Shown here piece by piece: positions 35,400-45,831 of a stretch of DNA of 64,000 nt. The notes below the pieces were generated by a model. That model was not told the DNA's origin. It made no database searches and saw only the letters and a list, made by a program, of their open reading frames with translations. Position 1 is the stretch's first letter. Each line of letters begins with the position of its first letter. This DNA comes from Cheiracanthium punctorium (taxonomy: Eukaryota; Arthropoda; Arachnida; Araneae; Cheiracanthiidae): positions 248,001-312,000 of the forward strand of contig JAWZYV010012246.1 in the NCBI GenBank assembly GCA_038373885.1, given 5' to 3'. Made by a program: the position numbers and the translations under genes.

Positions 35400-35919
35400 T
35401 AGTAAGGGGTGTCACTGGATACAAGTGTCGGTCACCTTTTGTTCGCACTGAAAACACTTTGAATAGGTCTTGTTACATTTATGATATGTTAAGGCACTTA
35501 CCTCTACTTTCTACCATTTATAATTCGAGCCCAGCGAAGCGCTACTTTTCAGCAGAATAAATTCCGACCATTATTGTACGGATCTCCCTCGATACAGAAA
35601 ATGCTCGACCGCTGCTCTAGTCAACTCGCTCTGGAGATATTTTACCAATAGAAAATGTTTAGTCAATGCTTATCATAGACCAGCTCCTCTGCATACTATC
35701 GATGAACTGAGGTATCCCTTTGAAGCTGCATGATTAGCTGTACTTGTACATGAGAACCACACACAATTTCCGTTACACTGAAAGCTCAAGTGTATAAATG
35801 CTATTATTCACACTGCAGAAACATAAACAATATGGCGATGTAGGTAAAACAAATACTTTAAAAATGGAACAATTATTTAAAGTAAAAATATCAAACTATT
35901 AAAATAAGCAAGAGTCCCT

Positions 35920-36125
35920 CGAAAATAGCTACCGCTAGACCTCAAGACCCCCCCCCCCTCAAAAAAACACCAGCCATAGTTGTAAGGGGGCTCCCTTCGA
36001 AAATATGCTAACGGAAGCCCTTTGCAAACCCCTTCAAAAAGAAGTAAAAAAGAAAAGGTGGGTCCTGGCTTCGCTGTAAGGATCCCCCTTGAAAGTATGT
36101 GACTGCTGGCCCTTTGCTAAACTAA
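35920..36125. repeat. Degenerate short tandem repeat, C-rich
   Basis: Three imperfect units carry a CCCTCGAAAATA / CCCTTCGAAAATATG / CCCCTTGAAAGTATGTG core, followed by GCTA or ACTG and CCCTTTGC. A run of ten C lies at 35950-35959. No coding capacity. Confidence 0.45.
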
Positions 36126-38383
36126 AAACATTAGTGGGTCTGAATAGCACGTACTTCTCTGTGCTAGTTAACTGTACAAACCTAAGCAATTAGAATAGCT
36201 AGATTACGAAATAAGAACACACGCTCAAAAATCCAAATTAACAACTTACATCAAATGAAGCAAGGATATTTGTTACTTTTACATACATATGCCAAATGAT
36301 AGCAAGTTTGCAAAATAACAATAGCGCATGCGTGAAAATGAAGATCCTTCAGATCTTTCCACAGCTTTAAAATATCAAATACATTTATCACTCATCCAAA
36401 ACAATGTCGCTAAGCTGTAGGCTAAAACACATTTTACCCGTGCATTTTCATTTTATAACTAAATTTCAATGAATGTTATTAATATATTCAAAGTGTTTTT
36501 CGTTTAATGCTAATAACAAATTTTATAAATTTTAGTTTGATAATTAACTTTGATCCACGTTGCCTGAACTATACTGCTGTCGAAATAGATAAAAATGTAA
36601 AGAACAAAACAGCTTCCTTAAATTGCTGTAACTTGCTATTGTTGCAAAGAATAAATAAATAAGAATTCTTCCACTATTTAAAAGTCCTATTTGTATTTGA
36701 TCTACCTTACGTAAATAATTCTTCAGAATAATGCATCAAATACAATTAGGGAAAATGAGTTGGGCTATCTCTAGAAACATTTGCAAAATTAACTAAACTT
36801 CGTTCCAGAAACCGAGAGCAGTTTAAAAATCTTTCAGTTTATCCAGCCACTTTTTACCTCTTTGGAAGCATCCTTTTGTATGCGAAACAAAGCCGTCTTT
36901 TGAAGAGTAATTAAATTAATTGCTGACTAATAATGTTAATTTTCGGCCCTATTAGGGGAAATTATACTGATAAATTTTATCTCAAAGAAACCCAAATTAG
37001 ATTTGGTAGCAAACTGTTGCAAATAGCGAGAAAACAAATATTAGAAAAAGCAACAATGTAGTTGGATAAAGAGTTAGTTAAATGACTTTGTAAGTTTTAG
37101 ATTCTTTGGAATGCAAGCCCTAAGTTAAAATAATAATTACTTTAAATACTTTTCTTTTTATAGTTATTGCTTACACTGAGTTTGCTGTAAGTCAAGAATT
37201 ATAGCTAGGAAACGTGTGTGAAAGATTTTTTTTCAATAAAATTGAAAAATAGTATCTGCTTGAAATTAGTTAGCTTATAACTATAAAAAATGGCAAAAAT
37301 ACGATTGAAGATATAGAAGCCCGGTACAGTCATTCCATTGTTAATAAAAGCAAGGACTGATTGCTACCTAATAAGGTAAAATATAAATGTATTATTCAAA
37401 TACCTTAGTCAGAGAACATATACGTTTACTTTTTGTATTTGTAGGTGCATAATTACAACATCTTCAAGCCATACGCTAAAACAGTCTAGCATATGACACA
37501 TACAAGTGTTTTTTTTAGCAGTGACAACCCGTGGAGATGCCAGTAGAAGGCACAAATTGTCGCCAATGCTTGAAATGCCACATTTCGAGATTAGCGCTAC
37601 TACTTTATATTCCTCAGCATACATATAGTTTTTTATTCTTCAACAGTGAACATTTAGTCACCGTTTCAACAAAATTTTCTACAATGTTATCAATAAAACT
37701 TGAATGAATATTTTAAGCGAAAATAGATACGGAGCAAAAATAAGAACAAAATGAGATGATTTTATGAAACATGCATTACACCGGTCACCATTTTTTTTTT
37801 TTGGAGGGGGGGTTCTGTTCTCATCCTTAAATTCTGATTCCAGACATTGAAAAACACATAAATTTTCATTTTTAGTTATTAAAGTTTGCTTTTGTCTGAT
37901 TTACGTCGATAAGTATATTTTAATTTATTTCATAAACGAAAGATGGCAGCACTTTGATTAACCCGAAAGTAAACTGTATTATTATTTGTAACTCTGTAGT
38001 ATTGCTGTAGTATTATTTGTAATATTATTATTTGTTTGTATTATTATTTGCTCATACAAACATAAAAGAAATACGAAAAATATTCACTTTTAGACATTAA
38101 TTTCTTATTATTTTACATTTATATGTTATTCTTTATCACAAATCTTGAATAAAAAAGACTTTTATATCCAGAAAAAACTTTTCTGATTATAATTTAGAGT
38201 GGAATTAAAAAAATATATAAAAATCAGTGATTTTTGCCAAAAAATTGAAAAATTGCTTTAATTTCTACAAAAGGAAACTTCATAAAAAAAATTATTTTCC
38301 TTAGTTTTGGCGTAGGAGAAACTAAAATTTGACATGTAGAAGTCAGACCCAAAAATCGGGTGCAAAAATCCAGCAGATGTTCC
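36126..38383. other. AT-rich non-coding stretch
   Basis: No gene is supportable. The last 100-200 bases should contain the missing end of Tc1 element 2, but a terminal repeat matching its right end could not be found. Confidence 0.45.
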
Positions 38384-38477
38384 TTAGTATGGGATATGCT
38401 CTCCTCTTATTGCAATGGTTAATTCGCATCGTCTGTCCATACACAGCACCAGATTATCCAATGGTTCTTGAGGTAAG
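38384..38477 (-). pseudogene. Tc1 transposon 2: transposase C-terminus cut off by the retrotransposon
   Basis: Read leftward from the retrotransposon edge, this codes QEPLDNLVLCMDRR and IRGEHIPY followed by a stop at 38384-38386. That is the usual C-terminus of Tc1 transposases (compare GRHTPY in the 61-kb copy). It continues the fragment at 44880-45831 in the same frame once one copy of the GTAAG target duplication is set aside, which proves that the LTR element entered an existing Tc1 gene. Confidence 0.85.
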
Positions 38478-38941
38478 TGTCACATCTCTCGAGACCGTGG
38501 AATTGCGAATGTTAGATCGTCTTTTTCCGAGCGGGTATTTTATTATTCTGAGGCGTTTTGCTTGTTCTCGATCCACTTGTGATAAAAGAAAACATACTCA
38601 ATAGATCACAATCAAGTTTTCTGGATTAACACAATTTTTAATATTTACAGAGAACTATGTACAAAATGAGGCAACTATGCTTTCCCATCATAGAAAATAA
38701 AAAAGTAAATTACACATCACATTTGTTTCCATCGAGAGGAGAGACCCATTTTCCTCTCTCTCTCTCTGCATCCGTTCGAAAAACTGACCCTTCTTTTTTC
38801 TCTCGCCCCCTTGTCCAAGCGGGAGCTTGCTGAGTCGGGGGTGACGTCAACTAGGGTCAGGGGTCAGCATCGACCCTCCCTGGTGAAAGCACATAGATAG
38901 AATAATACTGTGTGAGAACTCGGGTTTCCAAGGGCGTGACA
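38478..38941 (-). repeat. 3' LTR
   Basis: 464 bp, with TG...CA ends in element orientation. It carries a CT run (38753-38767) and differs from the 5' LTR at five single bases with no length change. Confidence 0.95.
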
Positions 38942-38957
38942 TTACGCCCCCACCTAA
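38942..38957 (-). promoter_or_regulatory. Polypurine tract
   Basis: On the minus strand AGGTGGGGGCGTAA lies immediately before the 3' LTR, the position and composition of the plus-strand primer of LTR elements. Confidence 0.7.
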
Positions 38958-39209
38958 GAGCGAAATTTGCCCTAAAATACTGATTTCCTCCAATTATATA
39001 ATATATACGAAACAGTCTCACAGGTGATCTATGAATGACCTATCCTTACAAAGTAAGATACAGGGATTTTTTTTTTTTAACTTTCACTTTGATTAAAAAA
39101 CATTATAGTAACTCAAAAAACACATACAAAAATAATAAACTAAAAGACACCTAAACAAATAAAAAAAATATTAAAACCTGATAAATTACAAATCAAACAG
39201 AAATTAATT

Positions 39210-42200
39210 TTACTCATCCTGCTTTAGTCTTGAAATGGCATCAGCCGCTTTATGATTTTTACCTGGCCTGTGGGTGATTACATATTTCCATCTTTGAAGC
39301 GCCAATGCCCAGCGTGTGAGCTTTGAGCTTCTGGGGGTCACTTCATTTAAATATGTTAGCGGATTATGATCAGTGATGATCTCCACCGTCCCCCCGTGAA
39401 TCCACTTATCAAATTTATTGAGTGCAAAAAGTACTGCCCAAGCTTCTTTTTCAATACTCGCCCAATTTTGCTGAGTTTCAGTTAACTTTTGGCTGGCAAA
39501 AGCTATGGGTTTATACTCCGCATTCTCGTCTTTTTGTGTCAGACAACACCCAACAGCTAAATTGGAACTATCGGCATGCACCTGAAATGGTTCTGAAAAA
39601 TTAGGTGTCGCCAAAGCAGTAACCCCACACAATAATTTCTTTAGCTTTTGAAAAGCTTCCTCATGCTCTCCTTTCCATGGAATATTGGTACTCGGTGAAT
39701 TTTTCTTGGTCAAATTGGTTAAAGGTACCGAAATCTGAGCAAAATTAGGGATATATGCTCGATAAAAACCCATAAGACCTAACACTGACCTAACTTCCTT
39801 TTTGGTAGTTGGTTGTTTTAAATTTTTAATAACAGCAACTTTTTCTTCATCTGGGGCGTGTTTCCCCCCTCCAATTCGATGCCCTAAATATTTTATCTCC
39901 GTCGCCGCAAAAGTACATTTTTCTAACCGAACGGAAAATCCTAATTTTTCCAGATGACTGAAAACATTTTCAATGTGTTTCATATGGTCAGCAAAAGTTT
40001 CTGAAAATATGATAACATCATCGATGTAGGCCTGCGCGTACTCACTGTGCTCTTGTAAAGCTAAATTCATTTCCCTTTGAAATGTGCCGGCCGCGCCTGA
40101 TAAACCGTAAGGCATAGTTTTAAATTGCCACTGTCCTGAATGTGTGGTAAAACTTGTTAATGGTTTGCTCTTTTCTTCCATGGGGATCTGCCAGTACCCT
40201 CTTAAGAGATCTATGCTTGTTAACCATTTAGCTGACCCTGCAACATAAATTAACTCTTCCCGATCTTTCATGGGAAAGCTGGGGACCTTAGTTACCGCAT
40301 TTAACCCTCTGAAATCCACACATAACCGAGTCGTTGCATCTTTCTTTGCGACACAGACAACTGGATAAGCAATTTCTGCGTCTGAAGGTTCAATTAAACC
40401 CAAACACAGTAATTCCTTTACCTGTTTATCTACCTCTTTACGATATGCCATTGGTATTGGATAACAGTGAGGCTTCTTCCTACTCACCCCTTCTATTAAT
40501 TCTATTTTATGCATCCCAACCTTAGCTGGCTGTACTTCTCTGGTAAATAAATTTTTATACTTAAGAATAATTTTTCTTAAAATGTTTGACTCCTCCCCTT
40601 TCAGTTCTGGCAATTTTAAATTATCCAAAGTGGTACCAAAAATTTCTGGAATTTTCTGTTTATAAGGTACGTTTTCTACCTCCCCAAATTCTTCCTCACC
40701 TTCAAAAATCATATTAATTGCATTAGATCTTACAACATATTGTCTAATTTTGTTTTGATGGACATGTTTTCTAGACCCGTCCTCCATTTTAACTATAAAA
40801 GAATGAAGACCCTTTTGCTCTTCAATAATCGCCGGACCTTGCCATCTTGCGTAGAGTTTATTCGATGAGTCGGGAATTAATACAATTACTCTGTCCCCTA
40901 TTTTAAATTTCCTATCGCTCGATCGTAAATTATAATATCGGGCCGTCCTTTGTTGTTGGACACCAGCTATTAACTTTGCCTGCTCTGCCGCATATTCGAG
41001 TTTTGCTTTCAACTCCTGCAAATATTTAGAAACAGGAGTCGTGCTTAGTTGCAATCCCTTGTGTTCTCCTGTCCAAGTGTCCTTTAAAATTGATAAAGGA
41101 CCCCGCGGAGGTCTTCCATATAAAAGTTGGAAAGGTGCCACCCCAGTGGTACTGTTTGGTATTTCTCGATACGCCCACAGCACATAAGGTAAAAATAAAT
41201 GCCACTTTTTCCCTTCGCTCCTTATAACATGATGTAACATCCTTTTAAGGGTAGAGTTATACCGTTCCACTAATCCATTGCTCTGGGGGTATTGGGGTGT
41301 GGAAAACCTGGGACTAACTCCTAGCCGCTTTTCAAATTCCTGAGTTAATTCCGCCTTGAAATTCGTCCCGTTATCTGAAGCAATAACATTCGGGATCCCC
41401 GTCCTAGAGAAGATTTCTAACAACGCTTCACAGGTTGTCTTAGCTGATAAATTAGTAATTGCAACCGCCTCTGCCCAATGACTATGGACATCTACAAGAC
41501 AAAGAATAAATCGGTGACCTTTAGAGCTGATCGGCTCAATGGGTCCTATTAAATCTACATTTACGACCTGGAATGGCAATTCAGGTCTCGTAACGGGAGT
41601 AATTGGGGTTCTATCTTTTACTTTTACTGGTTTTGTCAACTGACATTCGTGACAACTGCTAACAAAATCATGGACATCCCTCTTTAAACCTTCCCAATAA
41701 AAAGTGTATCGTATTCTTTCTGCTGTTTTCCTTTCCCCCATGTGTCCAGCAAAGAGAGATTCATGAGCTAATCTTAAAACTTCAGCCCTCCGCCTTTCGG
41801 GCAAAACCAATTGAGCACAATTCTCCCCAAGAATTTTTTCCGTGTGAAAGAGATATCCGTCAGATACATAAAAATTGCTCTTATTTTTTCTTCCTAACTC
41901 CCATTGCCTAACAAGCTTTTCACACTCTCTTTGCTGATGCAGAAAAGATAAGCTTTCACTGTGACTGATTTCGTCCCGATGTCCATCTATCTCCGATTCA
42001 TTATCTGCGCTCTCTTTTTCGACCTCTGAAATGCAAGAATCACCTGTTTTGACTTGAAGTGCTCTCCCCCCTATACAATCATTCCCTGATTCTACAGCTT
42101 CGCTGGGAGGAACGTAATTTTCGCCTTGACTCACGTTACTTTCCCTCTTGTCTCCGGGGGGATCCCTACCATCTAATCCTGACTCGCTTTCCTGTAGTCT

Positions 42201-42410
42201 TTTTATGATAGCCGGAGGTATCAACATATCTTCAAGCAATTCAGGAGCAATAGCACACAATATCTCTTCGGGAATCACATTCGTTCTGCCATCCTTAGCT
42301 ATCGCCAAAGGGATGTTTACTAAAGGACATTTTATTGCTGGGCCAAAAATGCCCTTTAAATAAATTGAAGGCTTGTCCCTGATATCTATTTTCGGGACAA
42401 TACCTCTTCT
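39210..42410 (-). CDS. pol: Retrotransposon pol: protease tail, integrase, RT, RNase H
   Basis: The frame is open from about 42410 and has no ATG of its own. The first 1032-codon block is counted from a TTG at 42308. Residues 182-222 form the HHCC zinc finger (H182, H189, C219, C222). The integrase core has D252, D312 and E348, with 35 residues between the last two (DD35E), then a GPY-like stretch near 470-495. RT follows, with YPIPMAYR near 616-623, SID at 698-700, and the catalytic YIDD at 761-764. RNase H shows HADSS (D913), E954 and TDHN (D980), and ends HRPGKNHKAADAISR. Normal Ty3 elements have RT and RNase H before integrase; here the order is reversed. The part upstream of the TTG reads as the C-terminal half of a retroviral-type protease. 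All catalytic residues of IN, RT and RH are intact. Confidence 0.9.
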   Translation of the reverse strand, partial: RRGIVPKIDIRDKPSIYLKGIFGPAIKCPLVNIPLAIAKDGRTNVIPEEILCAIAPELLEDMLIPPAIIKRLQESESGLDGRDPPGDKRESNVSQGENYVPPSEAVESGNDCIGGRALQVKTGDSCISEVEKESADNESEIDGHRDEISHSESLSFLHQQRECEKLVRQWELGRKNKSNFYVSDGYLFHTEKILGENCAQLVLPERRRAEVLRLAHESLFAGHMGERKTAERIRYTFYWEGLKRDVHDFVSSCHECQLTKPVKVKDRTPITPVTRPELPFQVVNVDLIGPIEPISSKGHRFILCLVDVHSHWAEAVAITNLSAKTTCEALLEIFSRTGIPNVIASDNGTNFKAELTQEFEKRLGVSPRFSTPQYPQSNGLVERYNSTLKRMLHHVIRSEGKKWHLFLPYVLWAYREIPNSTTGVAPFQLLYGRPPRGPLSILKDTWTGEHKGLQLSTTPVSKYLQELKAKLEYAAEQAKLIAGVQQQRTARYYNLRSSDRKFKIGDRVIVLIPDSSNKLYARWQGPAIIEEQKGLHSFIVKMEDGSRKHVHQNKIRQYVVRSNAINMIFEGEEEFGEVENVPYKQKIPEIFGTTLDNLKLPELKGEESNILRKIILKYKNLFTREVQPAKVGMHKIELIEGVSRKKPHCYPIPMAYRKEVDKQVKELLCLGLIEPSDAEIAYPVVCVAKKDATTRLCVDFRGLNAVTKVPSFPMKDREELIYVAGSAKWLTSIDLLRGYWQIPMEEKSKPLTSFTTHSGQWQFKTMPYGLSGAAGTFQREMNLALQEHSEYAQAYIDDVIIFSETFADHMKHIENVFSHLEKLGFSVRLEKCTFAATEIKYLGHRIGGGKHAPDEEKVAVIKNLKQPTTKKEVRSVLGLMGFYRAYIPNFAQISVPLTNLTKKNSPSTNIPWKGEHEEAFQKLKKLLCGVTALATPNFSEPFQVHADSSNLAVGCCLTQKDENAEYKPIAFASQKLTETQQNWASIEKEAWAVLFALNKFDKWIHGGTVEIITDHNPLTYLNEVTPRSSKLTRWALALQRWKYVITHRPGKNHKAADAISRLKQDE

Positions 42411-42412
42411 AA

Positions 42413-43699
42413 TTACTGTCCTCTTCTAATTGAGTCCACTAAACAATTCGTGACCACCCCGTCAACACTAATGTCAATTTTTTCTAATTTACACAATTGA
42501 TTTTTTGTGTTTCCCTCGGGTTTTGACTCTAGTAATTCTCTGGCAATAACTGCTCCCTCTTCGATCTCATTGTCTGAATGAGGATCTTTTTCTACTCTCT
42601 TTGCTCTGGCTGACTTAGCGCTTCCCGTATTTTTGTTTTGGGGATTCCTATTTAATCTCCAACAATCCTTTTTTAAGTGGTTCTTTCCCCCACAGTGATA
42701 ACAAGAAAAATCCTTTCCAACCCTCCTGTTCAGATCTATTCTACCTTTTTCCTCATAATTTCCCCTATTGGAATTCTTAAAATCCAAATGTTTCTCCCAG
42801 TCCTTACTAGTTTCTCTTTTATGCCCGTTTTTAGGAGTATGGTACGTTTTTCCCTTTGCCGTGTAGAACACATCTATTTCCTGGGCCAACTCTTTAGGTT
42901 TAAACCAATTATCCCCTTGCCTAACCCCTATGTGTACAGCCGTTTCTGAGTCAAGCGTTTCAAATATCCTGTCAGCCACTACCAGCTGCTTTATTGTCTC
43001 AATATCTTGTGCCTTCCTCAACTTACAATAGTAGTCCCACATAGAAGATAATCTAGAGGTGAATTGGGCAAATGTCTCACCAGGCTCCCTAATCGCTTTC
43101 TTAAAATTTTCCAAACATGTTCTAGCTGACGGTTGGAACTCCCTTAAAACTACCTTTTTTAACTCCTCATAATTTTCATACTGTTCCCCTTCGACATATG
43201 ACAGTAATGGAGCCGCTTTTTCTCCTAACAAGCAAAGCAAAATTTTCCCTTTTAATTCATCTTCAACCTGTTCACTACTGAACGCTTTTTCCAGACTAGT
43301 GAAAAAATAATCCCAGCCTTCGGCTTTGTTTGGAACTTTGACCGTTAAGAGTCTAATTATCCTAATTACTTCTTCAAACGATCTTTTTCCACCTTGCCCT
43401 TCCTGACCTGTTACTATAATTTGACGCCCCTCTTGATCTGACCTTTGTGACTTTATTTTTTCCATTTCTATTCGTTCCTGAGATTGAAGTTTTAAAATCT
43501 CCATCTCATTTTTTCCCCTCACTTGCCTTTCATCAATTATTGACTGTAACAGTTCTTTCACTGTTTCCTCGTCATAATTTTCCATTCCTAAAATAATCTT
43601 TTTTATATCTATCATCGTTTGCTCTGGTTGGACTTCCAACCCCAATTCCGATGCTAGCAAAATGAGTTCTGCTTTCCTCCCTCTCATTAAGAAAGCCAT
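42413..43699 (-). CDS. gag: Retrotransposon gag, running into a broken protease
   Basis: The 428-codon frame has an ATG at 43699. Residues 5-60 resemble a SAP-like helical module, 55-90 are a charged coiled-coil-like stretch, and 110-285 fit a capsid domain (segments AEGWDYFFTSLEKAF and ENFKKAIREPGETFAQF). Residues 333-346 are a CCHC zinc knuckle (C-x2-C-x4-H-x4-C, CYHCGGKNHLKKDC). The frame ends shortly after LVDS at 420-423, which is the start of an aspartic-protease active site. The residues that should follow are missing and the frame stops at TAA 42413. A 12-base stretch (AATTAGAAGAGG) occurs twice around this point, and the protease continues in a different frame (pol). Gag and pol were therefore probably one frame before this local rearrangement. 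Confidence 0.85.
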   Translation of the reverse strand: MAFLMRGRKAELILLASELGLEVQPEQTMIDIKKIILGMENYDEETVKELLQSIIDERQVRGKNEMEILKLQSQERIEMEKIKSQRSDQEGRQIIVTGQEGQGGKRSFEEVIRIIRLLTVKVPNKAEGWDYFFTSLEKAFSSEQVEDELKGKILLCLLGEKAAPLLSYVEGEQYENYEELKKVVLREFQPSARTCLENFKKAIREPGETFAQFTSRLSSMWDYYCKLRKAQDIETIKQLVVADRIFETLDSETAVHIGVRQGDNWFKPKELAQEIDVFYTAKGKTYHTPKNGHKRETSKDWEKHLDFKNSNRGNYEEKGRIDLNRRVGKDFSCYHCGGKNHLKKDCWRLNRNPQNKNTGSAKSARAKRVEKDPHSDNEIEEGAVIARELLESKPEGNTKNQLCKLEKIDISVDGVVTNCLVDSIRRGQ

Positions 43700-44390
43700 A
43701 TTTAACCAATATTGAAATAGAAAATTTCCCTTACAAAAATGTTAATCAATGCACAAAAGTACGTCCCTTATATAGATAACATAACTTCTCAATACCCGGA
43801 CAATGGAAAAAATACACTGATCATTTGAAATAATAAAAATAACATGCTTTTCATGCCACAAAATAAAATAACATTAAATAAATATTCAGCATTCTATAAA
43901 TACGTATTTCATATTTACTTATCATTTCACCCACAACCCAGTGCTGTGAAATTAACACTACGCTTTTCCTTAAAATAGGTAAAAAGTATTCAGCATTCTC
44001 TATAATATTTACTCTAATTTTAATCAATATTCAGCTGATATTTATTTCTAAAAAATGCGCTCCAACATTTACTTAAAATTATAAACATGTTATTTATCAT
44101 GTCACTTATCCCTGTATCAAACAATCAAGGAAAAGTCACTCACCTTGTCTGTTGATTTCTTCAGTATCAAACTTTAGTTGTCAGGCTCCTCTCCATAGTA
44201 GCAAACACACACGCATACTGTAAACGTCGATTCTTTATATCCGTACTTAATGATTTATCGTACCATCATCACAGCAGCACATTTATCCAGTAAGTTGTAA
44301 GGATATCCACATTAGCTCGCCATCATTATATAAGCACACATATCCAGAAATCGGAGTTATAAGGGATCTGAGATAGACTTTTCTTTTATC
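43700..44390 (-). other. Retrotransposon 5' leader
   Basis: About 690 bp between the primer-binding site and gag. It is AT-rich, with several short imperfect repeats around CATTCTATAAATAC / CATTCTCTATAATA (near 43891 and 43992). No coding region is seen. It would hold the untranslated leader and any packaging signal. Confidence 0.6.
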
Positions 44391-44405
44391 ACACCGCTGG
44401 CACCA
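44391..44405 (-). promoter_or_regulatory. Candidate tRNA primer-binding site
   Basis: On the minus strand TGGTGCCAGCGGTGT starts 5 bases after the 5' LTR. TGG complements the CCA end of tRNA. The rest resembles the complement of the acceptor end of animal tRNA-Leu (AAG/TAG type), with about two mismatches judged from memory of that tRNA. Confidence 0.6.
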
Positions 44406-44410
44406 CTTTA

Positions 44411-44874
44411 TGTCACATCTCTCGAGACCGTGGAATTGCGAATGTTAGATCGTCTTTTTCCGAGCGGGTATTTTATTATTCTGAGGCGTTTTGCTTGTTC
44501 TCGATCCACTTGCGATAAAAGAAAACATACTCAATAGATCACAATCAAGTTTTCTGGATTAACACAATTTTTAATATTTACAGAGAACTATGTACAAAAT
44601 GAGGCAACTATGCTTTCCCATCATAGAACATAAAAAAGTAAATTACACATCACATTTGTTTCCATCGAGATGAGAGACCCACTTTCCTCTCTCTCTCTCT
44701 GCATCCGTTCGAAAAACTGACCCTTCTTTTTTCTCTCGCCCCCTTGTCCAAGCGGGAGCTTGCTGAGTCGGGGGTGACGTCAACTAGGGTCAGGGGTCAG
44801 CATCGACCCTCCCTGGTGAAAGCACATAGATAGAATAATACTGTGTGAGAACACGGGTTTCCAAGGGCGTGACA
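44411..44874 (-). repeat. 5' LTR
   Basis: 464 bp, TGTCACGCCC...TGTGACA in element orientation. It is 98.9% identical to the 3' LTR by direct count, and should carry the element promoter. Confidence 0.95.
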
Positions 44875-44879
44875 GTAAG

Positions 44880-45831
44880 AGTTACCGCAATTATCATGTT
44901 TCAGTTATTAGAATGTTCCTTGGAGGATGTAATCGTGCAGGATGGTGTATCTCCAAAGCGTCCCACACATGTTGTATGGGTTTCAAATCAGAGAAGTACG
45001 TTGGCCAATCCATTCGAGTGATATCTTCACTTTCCGGCAGCTCCTGAATAGCAGGAGTTCGGTGTGACCGCGCATTGTCATCCATATAAACGAAGTCTTC
45101 TCCAATGGTACCTCGAAACAGACGAACATGGGGAAGGGGAAGGGTCACCTCCTGACAATAGCGATCTTCAGTTACAGAACTTTCTATTTTTCCATCTGTC
45201 GGTAACGTGGAGTTCAGTCCGCCCGTCCAGCATAATGCTTCCCAAGGCGAGAACTCCAGGACAACCGTAACGGTCTCTTTCCATGATGTTACTTGGATGA
45301 AACCTTGTTCCGACTTTTATCCAAATCAACTGGCGTTGAGAATTACTTGTGGCACTGAATGAACTCTCATCCGTAAAGAGGACACGACTTTATAGATGAG
45401 ATATGGAGTTTTTGTGCTGCTTGCACCACTCTAAACGGTAGCTCCGATGGCCAACTTTCAAAGGGATGCAGCGTTCACGACGGTGGGCGAATAGGCCATC
45501 TTTGTGAAGGTGTCTGAACTGAGTAAACCGTGACACTTGTCGCCCCGTTGCTGTACACAATTGCTGAACAATTGCGCCTTCTGTCTGGTTTCGGGCTCTT
45601 TTCGCCTGCAGCACTGTATATCTGTCCTTCACTGCAGTTGTTTACTTGGGGCGGCCACCACCAACCTTTTCTAACAGCTGTGCCTTTGGTTTGGAAGGCT
45701 TTCCAAGCTCGAGAAATGACACTTTTGTTGATTCCGAACTCTTTCGCTACAATGGTTACACAACGCCCTTCCTCGAGCTTTCCGATCATTATTCCAAGTG
45801 CGAAGTCATCCAGGTGATTTCTTCTAGCCAT
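44880..45831 (-). pseudogene. Tc1 transposase 2, catalytic Glu replaced by Gln
   Basis: Starts MARRNHLDDFALGIMIGKLE at 45831, with an HTH segment VISRAWKAFQ. The frame changes near 45650. A KDRYTVLQAKRARNQTEGA segment follows, then FTDESSF (first Asp, about 45370), then MDDNARSH (second Asp, about 45080). Where Tc1 has NPIEHVWD this copy has KPIQHVWD, so the third catalytic residue is Gln at the exact DD34 position. After a TET segment TGA, TAA and later TAA follow in frame before the retrotransposon. The gene was dead independently of the insertion. Its C-terminus lies at 38384-38477. Confidence 0.85.

Larger units (their letters stand above)
38478..44874 (-). mobile_element. LTR retrotransposon with Ty3-type enzymes in Gmr1-like order
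   Basis: A full-length 6.4-kb element lies on the minus strand between two 464-bp LTRs, flanked by GTAAG on both sides (38473-38477 and 44875-44879). Gene order from 5' to 3' is gag, protease remnant, integrase, reverse transcriptase, RNase H. Ty3/Gypsy elements normally have integrase last. Integrase before RT is the Ty1/Copia order, and with Ty3-type RT it defines the Gmr1 group. The LTRs differ at 5 of 464 positions, so insertion was recent. No envelope gene is present. The copy is defective at the protease active site. Confidence 0.9.

Noticed and set aside
37409..37624. 71-codon minus frame with several Cys as a secreted peptide
   Set aside because: No signal peptide, no Cys framework, no homolog recognised; flanks are ordinary AT-rich DNA.
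38150..38383. Left terminal repeat of Tc1 element 2 at CAGTGATTTTTGCCAAAA (about 38224)
   Set aside because: Resemblance to the right end TACACTGGTGTGCAAAACTT is too weak to accept.
38329..38604. 91-codon plus frame spanning the 3' LTR edge
   Set aside because: It crosses from Tc1 antisense into the LTR and is a chance frame.
38942..39209. Envelope gene or third ORF after pol
   Set aside because: Only about 270 bp separate the pol stop from the 3' LTR, and they hold no coding frame.
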